Source of the DNA: Mycolicibacterium sp. P1-5
Lineage (GTDB): Bacteria; Actinomycetota; Actinomycetes; Mycobacteriales; Mycobacteriaceae
NCBI RefSeq assembly: GCF_008329565.1
Contig: NZ_NPKT01000006.1
Coordinates: 124,001-188,000 of the forward strand
Direction: 5' to 3'
Length of the DNA: 64,000 nt
Part shown: piece by piece, positions 44,266 to 58,464 of the stretch
Layout of the letters: each line of letters starts with the position of its first letter
Position numbering within the stretch: position 1 is the first letter of the stretch
Translations under genes and position numbers: made by a program
Notes under the pieces: generated by a model
Databases searched by the model: none
Told to the model about the DNA's origin: nothing
What the model saw: only the letters and a program-made list of their open reading frames with translations

Positions 44266-45311
44266 TGCCCGGCTCCGGCGGGCGGCGCATCAGGAACGGG
44301 CGGTGCGACGTCGGCCGGAGCGGGGGCTGGTGCGGGCCCTTGAGCCGGGACCGCCAGCGTGCCGGGCAGGGGCGGCTGCGCCGCGGCGGGCGGTGCTGCG
44401 ACAGCGCCGGGTGCCAGAACTGTGCCTGGCAACGCCGCCAGTGGAACGCCAAAGGGCATCGCACCATTCAACGGCAAGCCACCGAGCGGAGTCGGTGCGA
44501 CACGCACTGGAACCTCGGGCGAACTTCCCGGCTTCGGCGCAGCCACCGGGGCGGGCACCGGCGCGGCGGGTGGTGCCGGTGGTGCCGGCACGGCGTCAGG
44601 CAGCTTGCTGTTCAGTGGCGGTGGCGGAACACCTTCGGCCGGCTTCGGCTTGCCCACCACAGTCCAGTTGCCCGTCGGATCCTGCACCAGATGCGCGGTG
44701 TCCTTGGACGGGATCATGCCCAGATTGCGTGCGGACTCGGCCAGCGCGGGTGCGGACTCTGCCTCCAGCACATCGCGCTCGAGTGCCTCTTTCTGCTGCG
44801 ACAGCGCCTCATTCGTGGAACGGGCGGTACCCAGCTGGTACGACCGCTGCGCGGCGTCGGTGGACAGCCACAGCGTGACCCCCAGCCCGAGACCCAGCGC
44901 TCCGATCACCAGCACCACGAACGGGACCTTCGCCACCAAAGTCTGGGGGCGCAGGTCGATGGTGGCCAGCCGGGCGATGAACCGCTCGTGCAGTGGCGGC
45001 CGGACTACCTTGGGCGCCTTGGCCTTCCGCGCCTTCGCGCGCGCCTTGGCCTGATTGACGTTCTTGGCACGGGTCGGGCGTTCGGTCGGCCGGGCGACCG
45101 GCGCGGTCTGCGGACCCTGCCGCACGGAGCGCGGTTCGTGCGGCCGGCGGGCCGACGCGCGTCCACCCCGTGCCGGCGTCTCGGTGCTGCGGCGGCGGGC
45201 GGTGGCTGTTGTAGCGCCCGGCTTCTTCTTGACCGATTTCTTCGGTTCTTCCTTACCCCGCCTGGCCGTTTTGCGATCCACCGGACCCGCCGGCTTGCGC
45301 CCTACCTTCAT
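44262..45311 (-). CDS. FtsL-like bitopic division protein (Rv2164c-like)
   Basis: A 349-residue protein with a strongly basic N-terminal region of about 125 residues (Lys/Arg/Ala repeats), one membrane helix (VPFVVLVIGALGLGLGVTLWL), a short coiled coil (NEALSQQKEALERDVLEAES) ending in LAESARNLGMIP, and a Pro/Ala-rich C-terminal tail. The layout and position between rsmH and pbpB are those of FtsL, which joins FtsQ and FtsB in the divisome. The basic N-terminus and long Pro tail are actinobacterial features. Confidence 0.88.
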   Translation of the reverse strand: MKVGRKPAGPVDRKTARRGKEEPKKSVKKKPGATTATARRRSTETPARGGRASARRPHEPRSVRQGPQTAPVARPTERPTRAKNVNQAKARAKARKAKAPKVVRPPLHERFIARLATIDLRPQTLVAKVPFVVLVIGALGLGLGVTLWLSTDAAQRSYQLGTARSTNEALSQQKEALERDVLEAESAPALAESARNLGMIPSKDTAHLVQDPTGNWTVVGKPKPAEGVPPPPLNSKLPDAVPAPPAPPAAPVPAPVAAPKPGSSPEVPVRVAPTPLGGLPLNGAMPFGVPLAALPGTVLAPGAVAAPPAAAQPPLPGTLAVPAQGPAPAPAPADVAPPVPDAPPAGAGQ

Positions 45312-46483
45312 CAGCTCTTCCCTCCCCGTCCCGGGTTGACCGACATCACGCGCTGCAGTGCCCGCAACCGAACCGGGGCACTGCGTGGATTGCGTTCGAC
45401 TTCCGCGGCACCGGCCCGTTCGGCACCGCGGGTGATCGCGCTGAATTCCGGTTCGTAGCCGGGCAGTTCGACGGGCAGGTTCTCCGGTGAGCGAGATGCG
45501 GTGGCCGCGGCGAACGTCGTCTTGACGATCCGGTCCTCCAGCGACTGATACGACATCACCGCGATCCGACCACCGGTCCGCAGCGCGGCCAGCGCCGCGG
45601 GCAGGGCTGCCGTCAGCGAGTCCAACTCGGCGTTGACCGCGATCCGCAGCGCCTGGAAGGTCCGCTTGGCGGGGTGACCGCCGGTCCGCCGCGCGGGCGC
45701 CGGGATGCCCTTGTAGATGATTTCGACGAGTTCGCCGGTGGTGGTGAGCGGCGCCTGCCGGCGACGCTCGACGATCAGCCCCGCGATCCGGTGGGCGAAC
45801 TTTTCCTCACCGAAGCGGCGCAGGATGTCGGTCAGTTCGGCGCGGTCATAGGTGTTGAGGATTTCCGCGGCGGTCAGCGGGGCGTCGGTGTCCATTCGCA
45901 TGTCCAGCGGCGCGTCCTTGGAGTAGGCGAATCCGCGCTCAGCCTGGTCGAGCTGCATCGACGAGACGCCGAGGTCGAACAACACCGCGTCGATCGATTC
46001 GATTGCGCCCCAGCCTGCTTCGACGAGCGCGTCGGCGATCCCGTCGTAACGGGTGTGTACCAGGGTGATCCGATCCGCGAACCCCGCCAGCCGCGCTCGC
46101 GCGCCGGCCAGCGCGCCGGGGTCGCGGTCGAGGCCGATCAGCCGCAATTCCGGGAAATCCATCAGGAATCGCTCGGAATGCCCACCGGCGCCCAGGGTCG
46201 CGTCGACGAGGACGGCGCCAGGCCGGGCCAGTGCCGGGCCGAGGATTTCGACGCAGCGGTCCAGCAGGACGGGGATGTGCCCATGCCCTGACTCGAAGTC
46301 GGATTCGTCAACCACGACGGGACCTCCGAGTTGGTGAAGATGTGCCCCTGCATCCAGGTCCCTGTCCGAATTGGCGAACCTGGCGTTGGGGAAGTACGTC
46401 AGGGTCGGTTCGGGCAGAGACCACGATGCACGGGCTACCTCCGGCTGGGCGGCCGGCTCAGATGATGTCGCTGAGTGCGTCAT
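45311..46483 (-). CDS. rsmH: 16S rRNA m4C1402 methyltransferase RsmH
   Basis: SAM-dependent methyltransferase acting on C1402 of 16S rRNA, 390 residues. [43 protein letters not shown] and the C-terminal [14 protein letters not shown] are family signatures. It carries an N-terminal extension of about 68 residues compared with the E. coli enzyme, as does Rv2165c. The start lies inside mraZ (26-bp overlap); a later start inside the extension cannot be excluded. Confidence 0.96.
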   Translation of the reverse strand: MTHSATSSEPAAQPEVARASWSLPEPTLTYFPNARFANSDRDLDAGAHLHQLGGPVVVDESDFESGHGHIPVLLDRCVEILGPALARPGAVLVDATLGAGGHSERFLMDFPELRLIGLDRDPGALAGARARLAGFADRITLVHTRYDGIADALVEAGWGAIESIDAVLFDLGVSSMQLDQAERGFAYSKDAPLDMRMDTDAPLTAAEILNTYDRAELTDILRRFGEEKFAHRIAGLIVERRRQAPLTTTGELVEIIYKGIPAPARRTGGHPAKRTFQALRIAVNAELDSLTAALPAALAALRTGGRIAVMSYQSLEDRIVKTTFAAATASRSPENLPVELPGYEPEFSAITRGAERAGAAEVERNPRSAPVRLRALQRVMSVNPGRGGKS

Positions 46484-46889
46484 CGCTGGCCGCGGAGAAG
46501 TTCTCTTCGTGGGTCTCCTGGTATTCCTGCCAGGCCTGGGCGTCCCAGATCTCGAGGAAATCGACGGAGCCGATCACCACGCACTCCTTGGACAGGTTGG
46601 CGTAGCGGCGGTGGTCCGCTGACAGCGTGATCCGGCCTTGTGAGTCGGGATGCTGTTCGTCGGTGCCGGCCGCCAGGTTGCGCAGAAACGCACGCGCCTC
46701 GGGATTGCTGCGCGAGGTCTGCGAAGCCCGCCGGGCCAGCTGTTCGAATTCCGTGCGCGGGTAGACGGCAAGGCTGTGGTCTTGGCTCTTGGTGACCATC
46801 AACCCTCCTGCCAGTGCGTCGCGGAACTTGGCGGGCAGCGTCAGCCGCCCTTTGTCGTCGAGCTTGGGCGTGTAGGTGCCGAGAAACAT
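46458..46889 (-). CDS. mraZ: Transcriptional regulator MraZ
   Basis: A 143-residue protein with two AbrB-like halves ([22 protein letters not shown] and [15 protein letters not shown]) that forms rings and represses the division/cell wall operon by binding direct repeats upstream of its own gene. ATG 46889 is preferred over the longer frame because GAAGGAGAT precedes it and homologues start MFLGT. The promoter region carries a matching 10-bp-spaced repeat array. Confidence 0.97.
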   Translation of the reverse strand: MFLGTYTPKLDDKGRLTLPAKFRDALAGGLMVTKSQDHSLAVYPRTEFEQLARRASQTSRSNPEARAFLRNLAAGTDEQHPDSQGRITLSADHRRYANLSKECVVIGSVDFLEIWDAQAWQEYQETHEENFSAASDDALSDII

Positions 46890-46954
46890 GCTGCGCACAT
46901 CTCCTTCGCACCTGCTGGAACCCCAGCCCCTCCGGAGCCGTCGCTCCGTTAACC

Positions 46955-46989
46955 GCCACAATACCCCACAATCCCCCACTTTGCTCCAC
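46955..46989 (-). promoter_or_regulatory. MraZ operator: four GTGGN boxes at 10-bp spacing
   Basis: On the minus strand GTGGA (46989-46985), GTGGG (46979-46975), GTGGG (46969-46965) and GTGGC (46959-46955) occur exactly every 10 bp. This is the arrangement of MraZ boxes (TGGGN repeats with 5-nt spacers) known from E. coli. The array overlaps TATTGT (46963-46958), a possible -10 about 70 bp before mraZ, so binding would repress the dcw operon directly. Confidence 0.8.
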
Positions 46990-47013
46990 AGATCGGCCTC
47001 GTTTTGCCAGTGC

Positions 47014-47034
47014 TCCACCACTTTCTGCCACCAC
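47014..47034 (-). promoter_or_regulatory. Second, upstream group of GTGG boxes
   Basis: Minus-strand GTGGTGGC and GTGGTGGA, with GTGGC at 47031-47027 and GTGGT at 47021-47017 again 10 bp apart. They lie 25-45 bp upstream of the main MraZ array and could be an auxiliary site. The match is weaker and may partly reflect base composition. Confidence 0.4.
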
Positions 47035-47196
47035 AAGCAGTTCGCGCCCCGCACTAGCCTCGTTGCGCGCAACAAAAGACCAGCTCAGGGGCCAGTGGGG
47101 CGTGGTGGGGGGCGCGAAATCGACACCAGGGCTGCCGCGAGCTCGAACTAACGACCCCCGTGTCGATCTCGCCGGTGCGCAGCCGGTAAGGCATAC

Positions 47197-47228
47197 AAAA
47201 AACGGGGCAGCCGAATCGGCTACCCCGT
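47197..47228 (-). terminator. Intrinsic terminator of the DUF3040 gene
   Basis: On the minus strand the hairpin ACGGGG-TA-GCCG-ATT-CGGC-TG-CCCCGT is followed by six T residues. It lies 18 bp past the DUF3040 stop and isolates that gene from mraZ. U-tract terminators of this quality are uncommon in mycobacteria. Confidence 0.85.
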
Positions 47229-47245
47229 CTACGAGACGCTGGCGG

Positions 47246-47656
47246 TCACTCGTCGAAACGACGCCGGAAGCGATCCTCCATCCGGCTGGTGAATGATCCG
47301 CCGCCGCCCTTCGGCCGCCGTTGACGCTGGCCGCCCGACGACGAAGACGGGCCCGAGCGGTCCCGTCCACCGGCGACGCGCGGGCCGGTGATCGCGTACA
47401 CGACACCGCCGAACATCACCACGAAGCCCACCACCGACAGAATCGGGAAGCTTCCGATCATCGTGGCCTTGAACGCCACCCCGGCAACCAGCATCGCCAG
47501 GCCGATCACGAACAGGCCCGCGCCCTGCAATCGTCTGCGTGTGGAGGGGGCCCGCAGAGTTCCGCCCCGCACACTGGAGGCGAACTTGGGGTCCTCGGCA
47601 TAGAGAGCGCTCTCGATCTGATCGAGCATGCGCTGCTCATGATCGGAGAGTGGCAT
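47246..47656 (-). CDS. DUF3040 membrane protein (Rv2169c-like)
   Basis: A 136-residue protein. The DUF3040 signature PLSDHEQRMLDQIESALYAEDPKFA (residues 2-26) is followed by two membrane helices (about 45-90) and a Gly/Ser/Arg-rich cytoplasmic tail. ATG 47656 has a strong AAGGAGG. Such proteins are common near actinobacterial division genes but are uncharacterised. Transcription ends at the terminator just downstream. Confidence 0.92.
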   Translation of the reverse strand: MPLSDHEQRMLDQIESALYAEDPKFASSVRGGTLRAPSTRRRLQGAGLFVIGLAMLVAGVAFKATMIGSFPILSVVGFVVMFGGVVYAITGPRVAGGRDRSGPSSSSGGQRQRRPKGGGGSFTSRMEDRFRRRFDE

Positions 47657-47927
47657 TCGTCCCTCCTTGCCGACACGGCCGGTCACGATTCCGATAGAAC
47701 TTTGCTTGCCCAGCATTTACGGGGCAACTAACCAAATGATACGAGCAGAAGTTGCCGCGTACCACCTAGTTGGTCCACCCGATTGTAGCTGTGTCCAGGC
47801 GTTGTTCAGTCCTCGCCATCACCACGTAAGGGGCTGGTCACCCCGGCAACGCGAGCCCGGGCCGAGACTGCACTGATAATGGCCATGCACACTGGACCGA
47901 TCCGCGGACAAGGAAGGCATCGAGGCG

Positions 47928-48527
47928 TTGGCGGCTTTCCTCATCGATCTGTCGCCCACCGACATGGCGCAGCGCCTGCACGACGCTCTGAGCGTGTATG
48001 TCGACGCCATGCGCTACCCGCGCGGCACCGAGGGTCAGCGCGCGGCGATGTGGCTCGAGCACACCCGCAGGCAGGGCTGGAAGGCCGTCGCCGCCATTGA
48101 AGTCGACGCAACCGACGCCTCCGGCATCCGCGACGCGCAGCTGTCCGGCGCTCCCCTGCTCGGTATCGCCTACGGCTACTGCGGGGCCCCTGACCAGTGG
48201 TGGCAGCAGCAGGTGGTGTCGGGGCTGCACCGGATTGGTGTGCCTGCCGAAGAGATCTGCCGGCTGACCAGCAATTACTTCGAGCTGACCGAGCTACACA
48301 TCCATCCCAGCGCGCAGGGCCGCGGCTTGGGAGAGGCGCTGGCCCGACGGCTGCTGGCCGGCCGCGACGAGTCCCACGTGCTGCTGTCCACCCCGGAAAT
48401 CATCGGCGAAGCCAACCGCGCCTGGCGGCTGTATCGACGGCTCGGCTTCACCGACGTGATCCGCGGCTACCACTTCGCCGGCGACCCCCGGGCGTTCGCC
48501 ATTCTGGGTCGCAGCCTCCCGCTCTAG
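47928..48527 (+). CDS. GNAT family N-acetyltransferase (Rv2170-like)
   Basis: A 199-residue GNAT protein. The acetyl-CoA motif A is LHIHPSAQGRGLGEALARRLL, and the final part, AWRLYRRLGFTDVIRGYHF, is typical of the family. The chosen start is TTG 47928, with GAGG just upstream; no ATG or GTG fits the conserved N-terminus (AFLIDLSPTDM). GATAAT at 47875-47880 is a possible -10. In M. tuberculosis Rv2170 was reported to acetylate isocitrate dehydrogenase and inactivate isoniazid, if memory serves; this protein's substrate is untested. Confidence 0.9.
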   Translation: MAAFLIDLSPTDMAQRLHDALSVYVDAMRYPRGTEGQRAAMWLEHTRRQGWKAVAAIEVDATDASGIRDAQLSGAPLLGIAYGYCGAPDQWWQQQVVSGLHRIGVPAEEICRLTSNYFELTELHIHPSAQGRGLGEALARRLLAGRDESHVLLSTPEIIGEANRAWRLYRRLGFTDVIRGYHFAGDPRAFAILGRSLPL

Positions 48528-48550
48528 CGCGAATCTGGCACGATACCCAC

Positions 48551-49237
48551 GTGCGCGACCGATCCCGCCGCCTGCGCTTACGCGCCCTGGCGTTGTTGCT
48601 GCTCCTCGTTGCGCCCCTGGCGGTCGGCTGTGTGCGCGTGCACGCGTCGATCACCGTGTCGCCCGACGACCAGGTCTCCGGGCAGATCATCGCCGCGGCG
48701 AAGGCCCGCGACTCCAACGACCAGGGGCCGCAGTTCGACCTCAATGTGCCGTTCAGCCAGAAGATTTCGGTGTCGAAGTACTCCTCGGACGACTTCGTCG
48801 GCTCCGAGGCGGTGTTCTCGAACCTGAGCTTCTCCGAGGTGCCCCAGCTGGCCAACCTCAATCGCGAGGCCGCCGGGGTGGACATCTCGCTGCGCCGGGC
48901 CGGCAATCTGGTGATCCTCGAAGGCCGGGTCGACCTGACCAGCGTCACCGACACCGACGCTGACGTTTCGCTGACGGTCTCCTTCCCCGGCGAGGTCACG
49001 TCGACCAACGGCGACCGCCTCGACACCGACGTCGTCGAGTGGAAACTCAAGCCCGGCGTGGTCTCGACGATGAGCGCCCAGGCCCGCTATACCGATCCCA
49101 GTACCAGGTCATTCACCGGCGCGGCGCTCTGGCTCGGCCTGGGTGCCCTGGTGGTGTGCGGCGTCATCGGCAGCCTGGCGTGGGTCAGCCGGGACCGGTC
49201 GCCGCGGTTCGCCAACTCCGATCAGACCGACGGCTAA
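48551..49237 (+). CDS. lppM: Lipoprotein LppM
   Basis: A 228-residue secreted lipoprotein anchored at both ends: a signal peptide with lipobox-like LAVGC, a beta-rich LppM domain (SITVSPDDQVSGQI, LSFSEVPQLANLNREAAGVDISLRR, VSLTVSFPGEVTSTNG) and a C-terminal membrane helix (AALWLGLGALVVCGVIGSLAWV). M. tuberculosis LppM affects phagocytosis and binds glycolipids. GTG 48551 follows the GNAT stop by 23 bp. Confidence 0.93.
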   Translation: MRDRSRRLRLRALALLLLLVAPLAVGCVRVHASITVSPDDQVSGQIIAAAKARDSNDQGPQFDLNVPFSQKISVSKYSSDDFVGSEAVFSNLSFSEVPQLANLNREAAGVDISLRRAGNLVILEGRVDLTSVTDTDADVSLTVSFPGEVTSTNGDRLDTDVVEWKLKPGVVSTMSAQARYTDPSTRSFTGAALWLGLGALVVCGVIGSLAWVSRDRSPRFANSDQTDG

Positions 49238-50395
<1,158 letters not shown>

Positions 50396-50399
50396 GCCC

Positions 50400-51953
50400 A
50401 TGTCCGCCAACACACCAACCACATCGACCAGCCGGGCCGGCCTCGCGCGCCTGGCGGCCTTCACCGCCGCCGACGAGGGCCGCCCGGCCCTGCTCGGTTT
50501 TCTCGGCGCGATCCTGCTCACCCTCGGCGGCCTGGGCGCAGGCAGCACCCGTCAGCACGACCCTCTTCTCGAGTCGATGCACCTGTCCTGGTTGCGGTTC
50601 GGCCACGGCCTGGTGGTGTCGTCGGTGCTGCTGTGGGTCGGGGTCGTGCTGATGCTGGTGGCGTGGTTGTGGGTGGGACGGCGGGTGATGTCCGAGGACG
50701 TCAGCGAGTTCACGATGACCGCGACCGCGGGCTTCTGGCTGGCTCCCCTGCTACTCAGCGTTCCGCTGTTCAGCCGCGACACGTATTCGTATCTGGCCCA
50801 GGGTGCGCTGCTGCGCGACGGCCTTGACCCGTACGCCGTAGGGCCGGTGGAGAACCAGAACCCGTTGCTGGACAACGTGAGTCCCATCTGGACCACCACC
50901 ACAGCCCCCTACGGGCCGGCGTTCATCCTGGTCGCCCGGTTCGTCACCAGCCTGGTCGGAGACCACGTGGTGGCAGGCACGATGCTGCTGCGGCTGTGCA
51001 TGCTTCCCGGGCTGGCACTACTGATCTGGGCGGCACCGCGGGTGGCCCGCCACATCGGCGCCAACGGCGCGGTGGCGCTCTGGATTTGCGCGCTCAATCC
51101 GCTGGTGATCATCCATCTGATGGGCGGCGTGCACAACGAGATGCTGATGGTCGGGCTGATGATGGCGGGCATCGCGTTGACGTTCGCCCGCCACCACGCA
51201 GCCGGAGCGGCGCTGATCGCGGTGGCCGTCGCGGTCAAGGCCACCGCCGTGCTGGCGCTTCCGTTCATGGTGTGGGTGTGGATGCGCCACCGACAGCAAC
51301 ACCGAAAAGTCGGCGCGCCAAAGGCTTTCGCGACAGCGGCGGCGGCGTCGGTGGCAATCTTCGTCGCGGTGTTCGCCGTGCTGTCCTGGGTCGCCGGGGT
51401 GGGACTGGGCTGGCTGACCGCACTGGCCGGCTCGGTGAAGATCATCAACTGGCTGACCATTCCGACCGCCATCGCGAACCTCACCAACGCGATCGGCGGT
51501 CTGTTCATGCCGGTGAACTTCTACGCGGTGCTCGACGTCGCCCGGATCGTCGGAATCGCCATCATCGCGGTGTCACTTCCCTTGCTGTGGTGGCGGTTTC
51601 GCCACAATGACCGCGAGGCGCTGACCGGCATCGCGTGGGCGATGCTGGTGGTGGTGCTGTTCGTTCCCGCCGCGCTGCCGTGGTACTACACCTGGCCGCT
51701 CGCGGTGCTGTCGGCGCTGGCGCAGTCCCGGGCGGCGATAGCACTGATCGCCGGGTTCTCGACGTGGATCATGGTGATCTTCAAACCGGACGGCTCACAC
51801 GGCATGTACTCGTGGATCCACGTGCTGCTGGCCACCGCCTGCGCACTGGCGGCCTGGTACTCGCTGAAGGTCAGTAGGCCATCGCCTGGGCTCGCCGAAC
51901 CACCTCACGAGCCTGGTGAGCATGCAGCGCATCGACCGGGCGGGCGTTGCTGA
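50400..51953 (+). CDS. mptA: Alpha-1,6-mannopyranosyltransferase MptA
   Basis: GT-C membrane enzyme that elongates the alpha-1,6-mannan core of lipomannan using polyprenyl-phosphomannose. The 517 residues have about 12-13 membrane helices. The first large loop holds the catalytic acidic motif in SRDTYSYLAQG, and GGVHNEMLMVGLM lies further on. The C-terminal 83 bp overlap the convergent Rv2175c-like gene. It matches Rv2174 and is paired downstream with the Rv2181-type enzyme at 56.4 kb. Confidence 0.95.
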   Translation: MSANTPTTSTSRAGLARLAAFTAADEGRPALLGFLGAILLTLGGLGAGSTRQHDPLLESMHLSWLRFGHGLVVSSVLLWVGVVLMLVAWLWVGRRVMSEDVSEFTMTATAGFWLAPLLLSVPLFSRDTYSYLAQGALLRDGLDPYAVGPVENQNPLLDNVSPIWTTTTAPYGPAFILVARFVTSLVGDHVVAGTMLLRLCMLPGLALLIWAAPRVARHIGANGAVALWICALNPLVIIHLMGGVHNEMLMVGLMMAGIALTFARHHAAGAALIAVAVAVKATAVLALPFMVWVWMRHRQQHRKVGAPKAFATAAAASVAIFVAVFAVLSWVAGVGLGWLTALAGSVKIINWLTIPTAIANLTNAIGGLFMPVNFYAVLDVARIVGIAIIAVSLPLLWWRFRHNDREALTGIAWAMLVVVLFVPAALPWYYTWPLAVLSALAQSRAAIALIAGFSTWIMVIFKPDGSHGMYSWIHVLLATACALAAWYSLKVSRPSPGLAEPPHEPGEHAAHRPGGRC

Positions 51954-52275
51954 TCGCCTCGCGCGCGCCATCGCGGGTGATCGTCAGTGACGGGTCGGCG
52001 GTGAACAGCCAGCGCAGGATCTCGGTGTCGCGGTAGCCGCCGTCGCGCAGCACCGCCAGCAGACCGGGCAGGCTTTTGATCACCTCGCCGTGCCCGGTGA
52101 GAAAGGCTTTCGGGATCATCGGGACACCGCCGCGTTTGACCGCCACCAGGTGACCTTCACGCAAGTGCTGGTGCACCTTGGTCACCGGGACTCCCAACAT
52201 CTCGGCGACCGCGGGCAGGTCGTACACGGGCTCGTCGGGATCCAATACGTCTTCGCCGGCAGGAATGCTGCTCAC
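51871..52275 (-). CDS. Winged-helix DNA-binding protein, Rv2175c-like
   Basis: A 134-residue protein with GTG start. The N-terminal tail (residues 1-15) leads to a MerR/excisionase-like helix-turn-helix, YDLPAVAEMLGVPVTKVHQHLREGHLVAVKRGG, and a C-terminal helical domain. In M. tuberculosis Rv2175c is phosphorylated by PknL and phosphorylation stops DNA binding; here pknL is divergent and 37 bp away, so the pairing is kept. Target genes are unknown. Confidence 0.93.
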   Translation of the reverse strand: MSSIPAGEDVLDPDEPVYDLPAVAEMLGVPVTKVHQHLREGHLVAVKRGGVPMIPKAFLTGHGEVIKSLPGLLAVLRDGGYRDTEILRWLFTADPSLTITRDGAREAISNARPVDALHAHQAREVVRRAQAMAY

Positions 52276-52312
52276 CTGCCTAGTCTAGAGCCCCTCTGCC
52301 GCGGCATACCAT

Positions 52313-55454
<3,142 letters not shown>

Positions 55455-55464
55455 CGGCCGCACC

Positions 55465-56331
55465 CTATCCCTTCGCCTCGACGCGGTGCGGGGGCGCGGG
55501 GGCTGCGTGGATCTCCTTGTCGAGCTCGGCGTCCACCTCGGCATCGGCCGGGAAGCTCGGCTCACCGGCGATGATGTGCTGCAGCCACAGCTTGGCCTGC
55601 ACGACCGGGCGGCGCATATAGCGCTCGCGTTCCAACGAGCGGTGCATTTTGCGTGCGTGGTCTTGGTAGAACCAGCGCGCCCAGGGTGCGTGCGGGCGCG
55701 ACAGCCGGATCGCACCGATGAACAGCAGCGGCGTGATGAACATCCCGACCAGACCCGTCCACACCTTGCCCTTGAGCACCACCACCACCGCCAACGCCAA
55801 CGTCGATGCCGCGAGCACGACGACCAGCGTGCGGGCGCCGACCGAATCGTCGGCTCGCCAGATGCCGATGTCGAAGAACGACAGTGGGTTGAAGCCCATG
55901 ACCAACAGCCCCGCGACGGCGATCGCGGCGAACACCGCATCCACCGACGCCCGGCCGTCCTCGGCCCAGTAGACGTCCTCCAGATGCAGGATGAGCGCGA
56001 ACTCGTCGAGGACCAGCGCGGCGCCGGTACCGAAAATGATTGCGGCAGCGGTGAACTCACCGGTTCCACCCTCGGTCGCCATCGTCACCATTGCGACTCC
56101 GGAGACCATCACCAGGACGACACCGAATACGGCGTGGTGGATGTGCAAGCCGCCGTGGCCGGAGATGTTGCGCGGTTGCCACCATTTGCGGGGAGACTCG
56201 TTGCCCGCGTTGTGCCGGATGTAGCGGACGATCGTCCGGGTCACGAAGAACGTGAGGATGAACGCGATCAGACACCACATCAGCGGCACGCGCCCGGGGG
56301 CGACGACGTCGAAGTGCAGGTGGTAGGACAC
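55465..56331 (-). CDS. Conserved integral membrane protein (Rv2180c-like)
   Basis: A 288-residue protein with about seven membrane helices. Conserved features include [35 protein letters not shown] and the acidic helix [12 protein letters not shown], which suggest a metal- or ligand-binding membrane site. No function is known. It lies 10 bp upstream of the RNase gene on the same strand and is divergent from the mannosyltransferase. Confidence 0.88.
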   Translation of the reverse strand: MSYHLHFDVVAPGRVPLMWCLIAFILTFFVTRTIVRYIRHNAGNESPRKWWQPRNISGHGGLHIHHAVFGVVLVMVSGVAMVTMATEGGTGEFTAAAIIFGTGAALVLDEFALILHLEDVYWAEDGRASVDAVFAAIAVAGLLVMGFNPLSFFDIGIWRADDSVGARTLVVVLAASTLALAVVVVLKGKVWTGLVGMFITPLLFIGAIRLSRPHAPWARWFYQDHARKMHRSLERERYMRRPVVQAKLWLQHIIAGEPSFPADAEVDAELDKEIHAAPAPPHRVEAKG

Positions 56332-56387
56332 GGGAGGTGAACATACGCGCCGGCGCGGCGCGGCGCCCCGATAGTCTGGTTTGCGAG

Positions 56388-57671
56388 ATGAGTAGCGACG
56401 TGGGCAGTGCGACGCGGCCCTGGCTGGTCGCCGGGTGGCGAGTTTCGCAGGTCGTGATCGTCGCTCTGGTCGTCTACGCAGGCTGGTTGCTGTTCGGGCA
56501 CATCCCCTACCGCATCGACATCGAGGTCTATCGGATGGGCGGCCAGGCGTGGCTGCACGGCCAATCGCTGTATGCCGGCGACGCGACGTTCCGCACCACG
56601 GTCGGGCTGGGCCTGCCGTTCACCTATCCCCCGCTGGCGGCGATTGTGTTCAGCCCGTTCGCCGCGGTGCCGCTGTCGGCGGCCAGCGTGATCATCACGG
56701 CGATCACCCTGGTTCTCGTGCTGCTGTCGACCTGGATCGTGTTGACCCGCCTGGCGGTGTGGCCATCCACGGCGCTGACCCGGGAGCCGGCGTGGCTGCG
56801 CCGGGCCTGGCTCTCGGCAGGCATCGTCGCACTGGCGGTGATGTACCTCGAACCGATCGACGCCAACTTCGCGTTCGGACAGATCAACGTGGTGCTGATG
56901 ACGCTGGTGATCGCGGATTGTGTGCCGCGCCGCACCCCATGGCCGCGCGGGATGCTGCTCGGACTGGCGATTGCGCTGAAGCTGACCCCGGCGGTGTTCC
57001 TCCTGTACTTCCTGCTGCGCCGTGACGGCCGCGCCGCGCTGACCGCAGCCGGTACGTTCGTAGCGGCCAGCCTGCTGGGCTGCGCGCTGGCCTGGCGGGA
57101 TTCGCTGGAGTACTGGACAACCACGATCCGGCACACCGACCGCATCGGCAGCGCGGCGCTGAACACCAACCAGAACATCGCCGGCGCGCTGGCCCGGCTG
57201 GGCCTGGACAAGAGCACCCACTTCATCCTGTGGACGTTGGCCTGCTTCGCCGTCCTGGCGCTGACCATCTGGGCGGTCCGGCGGGTGTTGTCCGCCGGGG
57301 AGTCGACGTTGGCGCTGATGTGCGTGGCCCTGTTCGGGCTGGTGGTCTCGCCGGTCTCGTGGTCACACCACTGGGTGTGGGCGCTGCCGACGGTCATCAC
57401 CGCCGCCGTGGTCGCCTACCGGCGCCGCATCATCGCCCTGGGCCTGGTCACGGCCGTCGGCGTCGTGCTGATGGTGTGGATTCCGCTGGAGTTGCTGCCC
57501 AAGCATCACGAGGAGACGGCGTCGTGGTGGCGCCAACTGCTGGGGATGTCCTACGTGTGGTGGGCCCTGGCGGTGATCGTCATCGCTGGACTGACGGTGA
57601 TCAGCCCCGTCGCTAACCTGCGGCGGTCTCCGGGATCCGCGCCGGTGGCTCATCTGGTCCACCCTGCTTAG
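56388..57671 (+). CDS. Alpha-1,2-mannosyltransferase, GT87 (Rv2181-like)
   Basis: A 427-residue GT-C polytopic enzyme, the length of Rv2181, which adds alpha-1,2-mannose branches to lipomannan/lipoarabinomannan. The first loop has [20 protein letters not shown] with catalytic Asp candidates, then [11 protein letters not shown]; the remainder contains about ten helices and [19 protein letters not shown] 56388 is preferred over the upstream in-frame ATG. Its 3' end overlaps the opposing acyltransferase gene by 59 bp. Confidence 0.93.
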   Translation: MSSDVGSATRPWLVAGWRVSQVVIVALVVYAGWLLFGHIPYRIDIEVYRMGGQAWLHGQSLYAGDATFRTTVGLGLPFTYPPLAAIVFSPFAAVPLSAASVIITAITLVLVLLSTWIVLTRLAVWPSTALTREPAWLRRAWLSAGIVALAVMYLEPIDANFAFGQINVVLMTLVIADCVPRRTPWPRGMLLGLAIALKLTPAVFLLYFLLRRDGRAALTAAGTFVAASLLGCALAWRDSLEYWTTTIRHTDRIGSAALNTNQNIAGALARLGLDKSTHFILWTLACFAVLALTIWAVRRVLSAGESTLALMCVALFGLVVSPVSWSHHWVWALPTVITAAVVAYRRRIIALGLVTAVGVVLMVWIPLELLPKHHEETASWWRQLLGMSYVWWALAVIVIAGLTVISPVANLRRSPGSAPVAHLVHPA

Positions 57672-58356
57672 GGTCCGCGGGCGCCTCGCTGTTCTTCAGC
57701 GTCGCGGCATAGATGTCGACGTACTCCTGGCCGGAGAGCTCCATCAGCTCGTACATCACCTCGTCGATGACGGCCCGCTCGATGAACCGGTTGCCGGCCA
57801 GTCCGTCGAAGCGGGAGAAATCCATCGGCTTGCCGAAGCGGACCGTCACCCGCCCGAAGCGCCACATTTTCGATCCGGGCGGGTTGACGATGTCAGTTCC
57901 GATCATCGCGACCGGAATCACCGGAACCTGGGTCTCCAGCGCCAGCCGGGCCAACCCGGTCTTGCCCTTGTACAGCCGACCGTCCGGTGACCGGGTTCCC
58001 TCGGGGTACATCCCCATCAGCTTGCCCTGCGACAGCAACCGTTCGGCGGTGGTCAGCGCCGCCTGCGCGGCGTCGGCGTCGGTGCGGTCGATCGGGACCT
58101 GGCCGGCGGCCGTGTAGAACCACCGGTTGAACCAGCCCTTGATGCCGGTGCCGGTGAAGTATTCAGCCTTGGCCAGGAAGGTGATCCGCCGGCGAACCAC
58201 CAGAGGGAGGTAGAAACTGTCTGCCACCGCCAGATGGTTACTGGCCAAGATCGCCGGTCCATTGTCTGGAAGATGTTCCAGCCCTTCGACTTTGGGTCTA
58301 CCTAGTAGTGCCAGCAATGGGCCCATGAAGACGTACTTGAAGAGCCAGTACCACAT
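57613..58356 (-). CDS. PlsC-type 1-acyl-glycerol-3-phosphate acyltransferase-like
   Basis: A 247-residue membrane-associated acyltransferase of the PlsC family (Rv2182c position). The catalytic HxxxxD block is [13 protein letters not shown], the substrate site PEGTRSPDG, and [12 protein letters not shown] completes the third block. It is likely to transfer acyl groups to lysophosphatidic acid or a similar phospholipid precursor. Confidence 0.93.
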   Translation of the reverse strand: MWYWLFKYVFMGPLLALLGRPKVEGLEHLPDNGPAILASNHLAVADSFYLPLVVRRRITFLAKAEYFTGTGIKGWFNRWFYTAAGQVPIDRTDADAAQAALTTAERLLSQGKLMGMYPEGTRSPDGRLYKGKTGLARLALETQVPVIPVAMIGTDIVNPPGSKMWRFGRVTVRFGKPMDFSRFDGLAGNRFIERAVIDEVMYELMELSGQEYVDIYAATLKNSEAPADPKQGGPDEPPARIPETAAG

Positions 58357-58464
58357 GGAGCCTCCCGATCACGTCACGCGCTTTCGTGCAACTCTACCCA
58401 GGCCTGCGCAGACCGACCACAGGTCGCACCCGGTTCTCACCGGATCATCAGGGCGCGCGGAGCG

